From NCBI GenBank assembly GCA_014607495.2, contig CP053175.1, forward strand, positions 496,001 through 560,000: 64,000 nucleotides of DNA, written 5' to 3'. This DNA comes from Carposina sasakii (Eukaryota; Arthropoda; Insecta; Lepidoptera; Carposinidae). Below the pieces are notes generated by a model, which was given only the letters and a program-made list of their open reading frames with translations, ran no database searches and had not been told where the DNA came from. Below are positions 35,451 through 45,002 of this stretch, in pieces (the stretch's first letter is position 1; every line of letters begins with the position of its first letter). The position numbers and the translations under genes were made by a program.

Positions 35451-35590
35451 CATCAGCCTATAGCAGTCCACTGCTGGACGTAGGCCTCCCCCAGGGCACG
35501 CCACAAGACTGGCAGGGGGGGTATTTGCCCATAGTCAACACGCTGGCAGGCGGGTTGGTGACCGCAGTTTGTATTTTGGACTATATTGAA
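35451..35590 (-). mobile_element. RTE-tailed short element, antisense, truncated
   Basis: CATCATCAGCCTATAGCAGT and CAGGCGGGTTGGTGACCGCA as in the 2.77 kb copy. Breaks off after TTTTGGACTATATTG. Confidence 0.7.
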
Positions 35591-35668
35591 AAAAAAACGC
35601 GAGAGGAAATTTGACAAAAAATTACTCCCGCTTCCTTCAAGATTTTTCCGCCAAATACCGTTTTACTA

Positions 35669-35706
35669 GGCTGTATGGACATAGTTTCCCTAGCCTTTCC
35701 TTCGTT
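35669..35706 (+). promoter_or_regulatory. Extra copy of the pyrimidine-rich module motif
   Basis: GGCTGTATGGACATAGTTTC followed by CCTAGCCTTTCCTTCG. A second copy, about 650 bases left of the one belonging to ZAD gene 3; ZAD gene 1 also has two copies. Confidence 0.5.
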
Positions 35707-35808
35707 TCCATGGATTCTATTCTGACTGAAGCTGATGAAGTTTCTATATCAGTAAGATACCAAATCCCTGATTAGCACAAACCTTAGATTATATAGGTAT
35801 ATAAGGCA

Positions 35809-35957
35809 CAAACCAAGTAGAGATGCTAACGCTTTCTTTCTACGCGCTAACGCATGCAATTAGTTTCCCATTGCCACTTACTATACTCTTTGTCTGTATC
35901 TGAGATCAGTACCTTTGCGTTAGCATCTCTACCTGAGATCTCTACTTAGTTTGTGCT
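35809..35957. mobile_element. Foldback MITE, GCACAAACCAAGTAGAG family
   Basis: Inverted arms: CACAAACCAAGTAGAGATGC and the reverse of GCGTTAGCATCTCTACC...CTACTTAGTTTGTGC. One arm recurs at about 41.50-41.53 kb. Confidence 0.65.
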
Positions 35958-35974
35958 ATGGAAGTTTCTGTTTC

Positions 35975-36104
35975 GGCGGGAATAGCTAGTTGGCAGCGGT
36001 TGCAATTTTCTTGTGAAAATCAAAATTTATTTGTAAATGGCTTGCATGTGTCCGTAAAATGATGTTTTTTGGTAGATAAGTAACATATTGTTTACTTGTT
36101 ATGT
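35975..36104 (-). pseudogene. THAP fragment upstream of ZAD gene 3
   Basis: Same decayed THAP segment as at 32.3 kb (AATTTTCTTGTGAAAATCAA, ATGGCTTGCATGTGTCCGTA), joined to the shared upstream module. Confidence 0.5.
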
Positions 36105-36362
36105 GAATCTAGTGCGTGTACATGGTTTTATATGCAGGTAAGCTGAGTAAAACTTTAGTCGGAATACGATCTCTTCATGGGCTCATGTAAGTTGTTTCTG
36201 CAATTATTTTTGATTTTTACTAATTTTAAACTCGTTCTTGAGGATTTTCCCGACGTTTCCACTCATCATCATTGTCATCCATCATAAATTCAGAATACAT
36301 TTTACTAAACAATGATTAGGCTGTATGGGCTTAGTTCCCCTTGCCTTTCCTTCGGGATAAAC
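36105..36362 (+). promoter_or_regulatory. Shared upstream module of ZAD gene 3
   Basis: Ordered blocks GGTAAGCTGAGTAAAACTTT, CGGAATACGATCTCTTCATG, TTGAGGATTTTCCCGACGTT and the motif GGCTGTATGGGCTTAGTTCC at 36319, about 160 bases before the ATG. Confidence 0.55.
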
Positions 36363-36480
36363 TAAAAAAAAAGAAATCATCAATCCAATTTCCAAACAAA
36401 ACAATATTTTTTTCTCTAAAATAGTTACATACTGAATACAAAATTTATTGATTTTTTTAATTGCAAAGTAACAACTCAAA

Positions 36481-38378
36481 ATGTCTGGCATCATAGAAAA
36501 AAATTTACTCTTGTCCAATGTAATCAATGGAATCAATTTCAGTAATTGCAGGTTATGTCTAGGTAAAATTCATGGTAAATACGTTCGTTTACATGATTTA
36601 GTGCCTTTACAACCTGATAGCCAGCAATCGCTAACATTATCAGTAATTATTACAGATTTGTGCGGTGCAGAAGTAAGTAAATTATTACTTAGTTTCAGGG
36701 TCGGATTTAGAGGTCCCGAGGCCTCGGGGCAACAAAGGAGCGGAGGCCCCCTTACCCCAAATTATTTTCCAAATAAAATTATCAATTGTTTTCAGTCGAG
36801 TTATTCAATAAATAATTTATTGTGAAACCAAGTACCTAAATTCTTTTAGTGATAACGAACGGAACCTTTCGAGCTTTTAAGCCGAAAAATCGTTGATGAT
36901 TTGAATATAATCAAATAATCATGTATGTACAAAGTACTAAACTTTCAAGTTGCAACTACTAAACATCTTTTTATTTGATTTTTTTTTTGGCTCTTTTAGT
37001 AAAGGTAAAAGAGCCAAAAAATATCAAAGAAAAAGATGTTTACTAGTTGGAATTTGAAAGATTTTTTTTTTCGAAATCTATTGTGGGGCCCCCCGTTTGT
37101 GGAGGCACCGGGGCTTTCGCCCTCCCCTAAATCCGGCTCTGCTTAGTTTTATGTAAAGTTTGTTATAAGGTTATTTTAGTTATTGACTTAACTTTTCTTA
37201 TATTTCAGTTCAGCGAAGAAATCCCAGGTTTGGAAGCTATCTGCACCAACTGTCTTGATCAAGTGCTCTGCTGCACAATATTCCTTAACCAATGTAAAAG
37301 TTCTAATGACTTATTACACAAAGTCTTTAGTAATATAACTGAAGCTTTAGCAGTTGGTATAGACACTGAGAAAGGGCATTCACTATGCGTTTTCACTACA
37401 GATGAGGACACTAAACTAGTTTGGATAAATAATGAAAAGGAACATAAAACAAAAAAATGTAAAAAGGGTTGTTATGATTGTAAAATGGAATTTGATGAGT
37501 TTGTACAACTGGAAGAACACAACTTAATGGTGCACGGTACAGGAACATGTCAGCAATGCCTTGACACATACTCTAGTGATGAAGAACATAGTTGTGGCAA
37601 AGTAAAGTACAAATGTTCAGATTGTGATCAATTGAAAACAACAAAAGATGGCATTAAAAAACATTATGATAAACTCCACCAAGTGCATGTCTGTAAAGAT
37701 TGTGGGAAGTCTGTCCAGGGCCTGGCCAAGCTACAGGTTCATGAAGCCAAACATGGAGAAAAAAATGAATGTCCTAAATGTAACAAACATTACACCACAA
37801 AAGAATTCTACCAAAAACATGTGGAACTGTGCTTAAATGATAAATTGGATCCACATCCTATTAGGAGTCAAATTACGAAGGAGTTTCCATGCAACCAATG
37901 TGAGAAATCCTACTCAACACCAGGTGGGCTACGTGTCCACATGAGGTTCAGTCATGAAAATGCAATGCCTCATGTATGTGATGTGTGTGGAAAAAAATTC
38001 ACTGCCCCCAGCTCTTTAAAGACACATATGGTCAAACATACGGGAGAAAAGAAGTTTGAATGCAGCCTATGCAATAACAAGTTTGTAACCAAAGAGGCTT
38101 TGCTGTATCACACTAGAAGACATACAGGCGAAAAGCCATACTCTTGCACCATTTGTAATGCGAGGTTTGTGAATGCGTCATCACGGGCAGAACATTACAA
38201 ATACAAGCATATCGGCCCAAAACTCTCATGTCATATCTGCTCTGGGAAATTTTTCACAAAGCAATTTTTGAGACAGCACCTGAGCAGGCATGATAATCCA
38301 AGCAGTAAGCTGTACACTGGTCGAGGACAACTACCTCCCAATATACCAGGAGAACAGAATATGAGGGTTAAGATTTGA
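36481..38378 (+). CDS. ZAD + C2H2 zinc-finger protein 3
   Basis: Probable nuclear DNA-binding factor. Exons are 36481-36672 and 37209-38378, phase-0 intron, 453 aa. ZAD cysteine pairs are CRLC (exon 1) and CTNC (exon 2). Roughly ten finger modules follow. The early ones are degenerate (CQQCLDTYSSDEEHSC lacks the normal histidines). The late ones are canonical (DVCGKKFTAPSSLKTHMVKH, SLCNNKFVTKEALLYHTRRH), with two TGEK linkers. The protein ends DNPSSKLYTGRGQL plus a short extension. More diverged from genes 1 and 2 than they are from each other. The intron was enlarged by a hAT-like MITE. Confidence 0.9.
36696..37141 (+). mobile_element. hAT-like MITE in the ZAD gene 3 intron
   Basis: 446 bp with ends CAGGGTCGGATTTAG / CTAAATCCGGCTCTG. 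Flanked by the exact 8-bp duplication CTTAGTTT (36688-36695 and 37142-37149). It starts only 24 bases past the exon 1 donor. A central palindrome surrounds TTTGGCTCTTTTAGTAAAGG. Confidence 0.9.
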
Positions 38379-38569
38379 AATGTTTTGAGACATCTTTGGA
38401 GTGTTATCTTCTAATTTATTATGTACCTGCCCTTATTCCATTACTGTGACCCACAGTCTGTGGGGTTGGTGTAATATGGTTTCAAAAGCTATGGTGCTAG
38501 ATACAGGCTGACTGACTGAGGGAATAGCTAAGTGATAACTTTGTAATGTTATTGTGTTAGAGTAATAAT

Positions 38570-38575
38570 AATAAA
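38570..38575 (+). terminator. Polyadenylation signal, ZAD gene 3
   Basis: AATAAA about 190 bases after the stop codon. Genes 3 and 4 are convergent, so 38.4-39.17 kb holds both 3' UTRs and little else. Confidence 0.45.
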
Positions 38576-39002
38576 AATTGGTCCATAAGAAAATATGTTT
38601 TATGAAAATGAAATAATTTAATCTTATATCTAAATATAATAAAATCTGTCCAATATGAACTATACACTATTTTTTATTATTCCTTTCCTCTGACATACCA
38701 TTTCTGTAGATTAATTATAAAGGTTCTTATTTGTCACCTTGCCCCTGGCAATGGCTTCCTATGACTAGAATTATCCACTTCTCCCTTTCCATATCAAATC
38801 TCCAAGTACCTACATTCTTTCACCTTTCTAATTTTGTCCGCCTATCTTACTCTCTGTCTACCTCTGAACTATTGATAATTTATCAAAATAATATATTTTG
38901 TATAAAATACACAATGTATTAGTATAAATTTTTGTAAGTGAGAAAGAATATTGTACAAGTACTTACTGAAATAAAATAGATGAATGAAATTGTCTTAACA
39001 TT

Positions 39003-39008
39003 TTTATT
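39003..39008 (-). terminator. Polyadenylation signal, ZAD gene 4
   Basis: AATAAA on the minus strand, 168 bases past the stop codon of ZAD gene 4. Confidence 0.45.
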
Positions 39009-39175
39009 ATTAATATCTCCCTTATCACATTCATTTTTATTTCCATTCATCTTTTTCATACTGTAAGTATGTATATTTCATACATTATTGATTATCTTTA
39101 AAGAAAATTCAACCAGTGAAATTCATCATAACTATTCATTAGTATTCATTCCACACTGTTTCAACATGTCCTATA

Positions 39176-40833
39176 TTAAGGCTCATTACCTGGTAAGTAT
39201 AGTTTACTCTTTGGATTCAAATGCCTAGACTGATGATTCCGTTGTGCATAACCTGTTAAGAACTTAGCTCCACAGATTTTGCAAGGAAAAGTTCGACCTA
39301 TGTGTTTTCTTCTCATGTGCTCCATTCGTCTTGAGGCAGAGAGGAAACGCTCATCACAATGTTCACATGGGAATGGCTTTTCTCCCGTATGTAATCGTGT
39401 ATGGTATGTCAAAGCGGCCTGTGTCACAAATTTGTTACCACATTGTTCGCAAGTGAAATTACGTTCTCTTGTATGTTTCAGTATGTGCATCTTCATTTTG
39501 CATACAGCATCAAATTTCTTGCCACACCAATTACAATGTACAACTTTACCAAAACCATGGTCTACCTTCAAGTGGGAGATCAGACTTGTCTTGATAAGGT
39601 ATGACTTGCCACAAATGTCACAGAAATAAGAGGGCCTACTCTCAATTCTGGCTGGACAAATTTTTTGGTGCTGTGTCAAAGCGCCAAGAGTTCTAAAGTT
39701 TTTATTACAGTATTGGCAGGATCCCTTAAAGTGAGAGTCCAAGTGTTTGCGCATGTCCGCCCTTGAGGATACTACTTGTGCACAAACTTTACAATCCACT
39801 GGAGTGTGGGCATATCTCTCGTGGTATATTAATAAGGAGCGGTGACTAAACTTCTTATCACATAAGGGGCATTTTACATTTCGTGGGTCGTGCACACGTT
39901 TAATGTGTTCTTTTACTAAAAGTGGGTTTGAAAATTTCTTTGAGCATTTCTCACAGGAATAACCTTTGGCTTTCTTGCAAGTGGTCACATGTTGTTTGAA
40001 AAGAGATTTGAAGATCTTTGCACCGCACCCTTCACAGACAATGTAAACAATATCTTTCTTTGTTTCCTTATAATGCTTCTTACGTCTGACCAACTCTTTA
40101 AAGACTCTTAGTGCCTCAATTTTATCATTTGACTTACATTTCTTTCTAGTTGGCACTAAATGGTTTTCTGCATCATTCATTACAATGTAAGTAGTTCTTA
40201 TATTGGGATGAATATCCTTGTAGCCCTTAGTGTTGGTTTCAGTGCTTTGTATTACATCAGACCATATCTGATTTGAGTAGGAACTTAATTTATTGAATAA
40301 ATAACAGTTAATGGCAATATTGGTACAGTTTGTACAGAGTACTTGAGGCAACTGTGGTTCAGAGGCCATCTGTAAAGAAGGCAATAGTTATTTACCTATG
40401 TACAATGATGTTATAGTAAATTTTATTAAAGTAGTACATACAGTCATCTCACAGAGAGACTGGCTGACTAATTTATCATGCATGGAATGACTATGACTAT
40501 AATTCACCCGATCCCCATTACTCTCTCTTTTACTACTACAAGTAGTCTTATGTTAGTAGCTTATAATATAGGTGTTTTGTTTTGTAAATATTGGTCTGAA
40601 AGTAATGGTTTTTTCCAAAAAGATAAGTAGGTACATACCCCAAGTTCGTATAATAAGTCCTGTAACGTGATCTGAATAATGTAAAATGCTGTATCTAGCT
40701 CAAGAGTTTGTTCGAACGACATTTCTTCTGAATTTGTAGGACTCAAACATAACCTACAAACATGTTGATTGCTTCCAATAATAAATTTAATAGCCTCCGT
40801 ATAGGCTTTAGGATCTATTTTATAATTATCCAT
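39176..40833 (-). CDS. ZAD + C2H2 zinc-finger protein 4
   Basis: Probable nuclear DNA-binding factor, the only cluster member on the minus strand. Exons are 40639-40833 and 39176-40369, phase-0 intron, 462 aa. ZAD cysteine pairs are CRLC (exon 1) and CTNC (exon 2), with exon 2 starting at ATGGCCTCTGAACC. About ten finger modules follow (EKCSKKFSNPLLVKEHIKRVH, NWCGKKFDAVCKMKMHILKH, EQCGNKFVTQAALTYHTRLH and others), with HTGEKPF before the penultimate finger and a lysine-rich linker after the ZAD. The tail is LNPKSKLYLPGNEP. Tail-to-tail with gene 3. The exon 2 ATG could serve as a start, but the ZAD would then lose its first half. Confidence 0.9.
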
Positions 40834-40925
40834 TGTTGCTTTACAAAGCGTTGCTTTTACTTTTATTAATATATGGAAAATTTAAAACACAGACCACCAT
40901 TTGTAAATAACTATTTTTTTCATCA

Positions 40926-41130
40926 CGAAGGACAAGCAAGGGAAACCCTATGTCCATACAGCCATGACTGACTAGCAGAATGACTCCTGATTTTATGAAT
41001 GAAATTAATCGTCGTGAAAATCCTCAAAAGATTGTACAATTCGTCAAATTAAAAAATGACTAGCAAAACAACTTACATGCGCCCATTAAGAAATCGTATA
41101 CCGAATCAAGTTATACTTGCCCATGGCTTA
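40926..41130 (-). promoter_or_regulatory. Shared upstream module of ZAD gene 4 (inverted)
   Basis: The minus strand carries the same ordered blocks as the plus-strand genes: CGGTATACGATTTCTTAATG, ATGTAAGTTGTTTTGC, TTTGAGGATTTTCACGACGA, then GGCTGTATGGACATAGGGTT and CCCTTGCTTGTCCTTCG (40926-40963). The motif is 130 bases before the ATG. Its inversion together with the gene argues that the module was copied with the gene. Confidence 0.55.
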
Positions 41131-41159
41131 CCTCCACAATAATGCACATCAGACATACC

Positions 41160-42055
41160 TAGTTCACTATTTATCCTATTTATACTCTCCAACGGCCAAT
41201 TTCCATACTAGAGATCGTAAAGATTCTTAAATTTATTTATTCCAAATTGTATGAAAACAATGGGACATTTAATCTAAAATTGCAAAAAATCTCTCGAGAT
41301 CAGTTATTGAAATTGGCTGCAGGAGATGCACACACATACATACGCTAGGTAGAATCTATCTCCCTCCTCACCACCAAATTATAATTTTGATTATAACCAA
41401 AAATTTAATCTGCTTTCACCCAGCTTTACAGACTGTTGTGGGATTTGTACTTGCCCCAACAAATAACGATGCCGTTATAGCAACGAGTCACAACTGGACC
41501 AATGCGTTAGCATCTCTACTTAGTTTGTGCAACTGGACTCCGTTTCATAGAATAAGTAGCTCCTATGCCTAATTTCGGTACTTAATAATCCCTTGTGTAA
41601 AAAAAGAAATCCAAAGAAAACCAAATATCTATAAGTACTTTTTTTTATTAAAAAAGATAACTTAGATCAAGCTGTTATTATAAAATAAATACATCGTAAT
41701 TATGGTACTTACACATAAGCTCGCCCAGGTATATTACTTCACACAAATGATTACTTCTAGGTAAAGTAAATACAAGTAAATGCTATTTAGATTGAGACAA
41801 TATCAATGTGGTAATAAGATTAAAAAAAAAACACTACCTATACAACCGAGTTTAATAAAGTAAGTAGAAAATATTACAATACAAAGTATGAACGCGAAGA
41901 ACATAAAAATTCTAGAACGTAAATACGATTTCTTAGCATAACGGTGCCGTTATGTATAGAGATGAATGACGTTTTCTAAGACCACTACGTCGACGTCTTC
42001 ATTGCCTCGACAAACCTATACAGCTTTAGAGGTAGGTACCCAATTGAATACTAAA
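41160..42055. other. Intergenic, mostly unassigned
   Basis: Contains one arm of the 35.8 kb foldback family at about 41.50-41.53 kb (GCGTTAGCATCTCTACTTAG). Nothing else recognised. Confidence 0.4.
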
Positions 42056-42059
42056 ACGC

Positions 42060-42262
42060 ATGATACATGTATCAGGCGTCACTATTCGGAAGTTCAAATC
42101 TCCATTGGGGGTCGCCCACCACCGGGCCTCCGGGCTAGGTGCTTGGATCTGGCTTCTCATTGCGAAAGTAGTGTCTTGTGTTCGTAATCACGAGTCGGCA
42201 GATCCGAGGGTCAGCGGAGGGTGTAGGGCCCGGTGGTGGGCGACCCCTCAATGGAGAACATT
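42060..42262. mobile_element. Short relative of the 4.36 kb foldback element
   Basis: Inverted ends TCCATTGGGGGTCGCCCACC and GTGGGCGACCCCTCAATGGA, sharing GATCCGAGGGTCAGCGGAGG with the 4.36 and 47.5 kb elements. Confidence 0.6.
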
Positions 42263-43659
42263 GTACTTACTTAAGTGGCGATTTTTTCATCCGTCAGATA
42301 GCCTATCAGCAGAATAAAGTTGATGCTGTCACTCGCCAAAACTTAATGATGAAAGAGAGAACATCAACTTTACTCTTCAGATATCTGACGTTTGGAAAAA
42401 TCAGTCCTAAATAAAATAAATGTAAACACTAGAACACAGCGCCATTTTTATTACATAGATAGCGTTTTAGTGACGTCATTCACCGCTCAATTACGTCCGA
42501 TATCATGACGGTGCCGATATCGTAAGAAACCAAAACAAAGGTCAATTATTTATCTAAGTTAAGTTAGAAATAACACACGAGCAGAGCGAGCGAAGCGAGC
42601 GTACCTTTATAACGCCCGTTGAAGTTCTAGAAGCTTCTTTTTCTTTGCTATAACTCAACCTGGCAAATATAATACGACGGATCTCAACATATAACAATTA
42701 GGTTATCTACCTAGATATAGATATATAAATACTGGTGAAAGGTATACCTGATCGACTTACGTGCTTATTCAAGTGAAGCGACACACCTGAATTAAATATT
42801 ACTCAATACTTATATACCTATGTATAGCAGTGGACTTTTCATGCCTGAGACGTGCACCCAGCCACGGACGAGATAAAAGAAGGGGCCTGACATGTTCATA
42901 GTATACGGAAAAGTCAGCCAGTAATTTGTTCATACTGCGCTGCGTAGCCTACATAGTCGAGCGCTGCAACATTGATCTCAGCCATTTTACTTATACCCCG
43001 CCCATATCTAACATATCAAATTACTAAACGTTACGATGCACCCACACTAAAGTTACTGAAGATAACAAGATAGAGCTTTCAATAATTTTATATACAATGT
43101 TAACTAACAGATATTTAGCAAGTTTTCGTAACAATAATGCAACGTTAGTGTGGAAGCACCTTTAGGTGTGTCGCTGCACTAAAACTGTGTCCACACTGCA
43201 ATGTTCATGAACGGTTTTCAATATTTTTCATTCTTGAGGCTCTGGCTCTAAATAGCTTATACCTATTTAGAACAGCACGGAAACATTTCCTATTGTATTC
43301 GTTACCATTCGCTAGATTGTTGTATTTGTGCCCGAAAAGCGGCGGTAGACTTACCTTCTACAATATGGCACTTAATGGTGAAAAGTGTTTAATATTCACC
43401 CTTTCGCCCAATATCTTTGGCGTGGCCATATGTATGCATTTAATTATTTATTTATTTAAACTAAACATACATTGAAAAACATCGTGCATGAAAATTGCCG
43501 TGTGCACTCTGCCTAATTCTGAGATCTGAATATACCGTGCAATACTAGGATCTCCACATATTTACCTAAAATCAGAAAGAATAACAAATCATACAAATAT
43601 AACAACGACAATCTAATAAATCATTTTTTTTTCGCATTCACACATCATACAATCAAATC
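42263..43659. other. Intergenic, nothing recognised
   Basis: AT-rich. 42.58-42.60 kb has the short periodic run GAGCGAGCGAAGCGAGCG. No coding signal. Confidence 0.4.
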
Positions 43660-43975
43660 ATCTACAGCACGCGTATGATGAATTTGGTGAGAGCGAGATG
43701 TCTCACTTTTAAACGTCAAATTCATAGAGTTAAGTAATAACTAGAAAAGGCAAGTGTTTCTACTTGGTGTGTAAAAAGGGATTGCAAACCACTTCTATCA
43801 GCCCTAATTGATTCAGTCCTGGCTCGAGAACAATTGTCTATTCTAATTCCTGAAGTCTATTTTTACATGCAAAGTACATACAGTTAGTTTATCTAGTTAT
43901 TAATAGATCTGTGAATTTGACGTTTAAAAGTGAGACGTCTCGCTCTCACCAAATTCATCATACCGGTGCAGGTTT
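43660..43975. mobile_element. Foldback MITE
   Basis: About 50-base inverted arms at the two ends (GATGAATTTGGTGAGAGCGA at left, TCGCTCTCACCAAATTCATC at right). Confidence 0.75.
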
Positions 43976-44368
43976 AGCTAAAAGAAACGTCTGTTAAAAA
44001 TAAGTTCCCTTTGTAAATTTTAGTTTGAGTATAAAAAAAACTGTGTGCACAACACAATGAAGTATATAAATTTAAATTATTACATTGGTTTTAGATCATT
44101 GAAGTTTTCTGTCGACATATTGGATGATTTTTAGAAATAATTAATTTGCTTATGTAAACTGTGAATCAAATTAACGATATTGCATAGGAACATTTCCTTC
44201 TGAGGTAGCAATTTTGTAAAAATCTTTTTTTTAATCACAATAATATTTTAAAAACCGTTTTACAAAATGTATTAGCGGTAGTATAACAAAGTATATCTTC
44301 ATGTATATAAATATATAATACTGCATTATATGTGAAATACATAAGGTTAATGCAAAATCTAAATCATG
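43976..44368. other. Intergenic, nothing recognised
   Basis: AT-rich, no assignment. Confidence 0.4.
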
Positions 44369-44640
44369 TAAAATGGCCGCGTGGTGCCGGCAGAGTAGAA
44401 TTCGTACCACCCCATGTCTGCCCGTGGGTATCGTACGAGGCGATTAAGGGTTTCCGGGAGGTGGGCAGCAGCGCCTCCCGTGTTAACAACATAGTCCAAA
44501 ATACGTACTGCGGTCACCAACCCGCCTGCCCAGCGTGGTGACTATGGGCAAATACCCCCCATAGCAGTCTTGTGGCTTGCTCTGGGGTAGGCCTACGTCC
44601 AGCAGTGGACTGCAATAGGCCGATGATGTTGATGAATGTA
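44369..44640 (+). mobile_element. RTE-tailed short element, near full length
   Basis: Plus-oriented: GTGGTGCCGGCAGAGTAGAA start, GGGAGGTGGGCAGCAGCGCC body, and CAGCAGTGGACTGCAATAGG followed by GATGATG at the end. The best copy for defining the family. Confidence 0.8.
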
Positions 44641-44937
44641 AAATCAATTACGATACCCATTGAATCAAACTGTATACATTTATAATGCATTGTGTAAAGT
44701 ATGAATAATCGTCCTGTATATAGTGTGTAAAATAATTACATCAATAGCATGAATTTACATGTAAATAAAACTTTGAATCAACTCGCAAATACAATGGAAA
44801 GATATACTCAAGTTTTTTTTCAGAAAAATGTAACTTAAATAGATGAATACATAAATAAGCTATATTGCGCGAATTATTCAAATCTCAGTATAAGTATAAA
44901 TACAAATAATCTACAACTATACAATAACATCTAGTGA

Positions 44938-45002
44938 CTATTTCTCTTTGTTGAGAGCTTCAATGAATTCCTCTAGTTTCTCTTGCACTTGCCTTATTCG
45001 TT
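44938..45002 (-). CDS. Opa1: Opa1 terminal exon R
   Basis: 65 nt: [20 protein letters not shown] and K, then TAG at 44940-44938. Near identical to the end of vertebrate OPA1. Confidence 0.94.
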
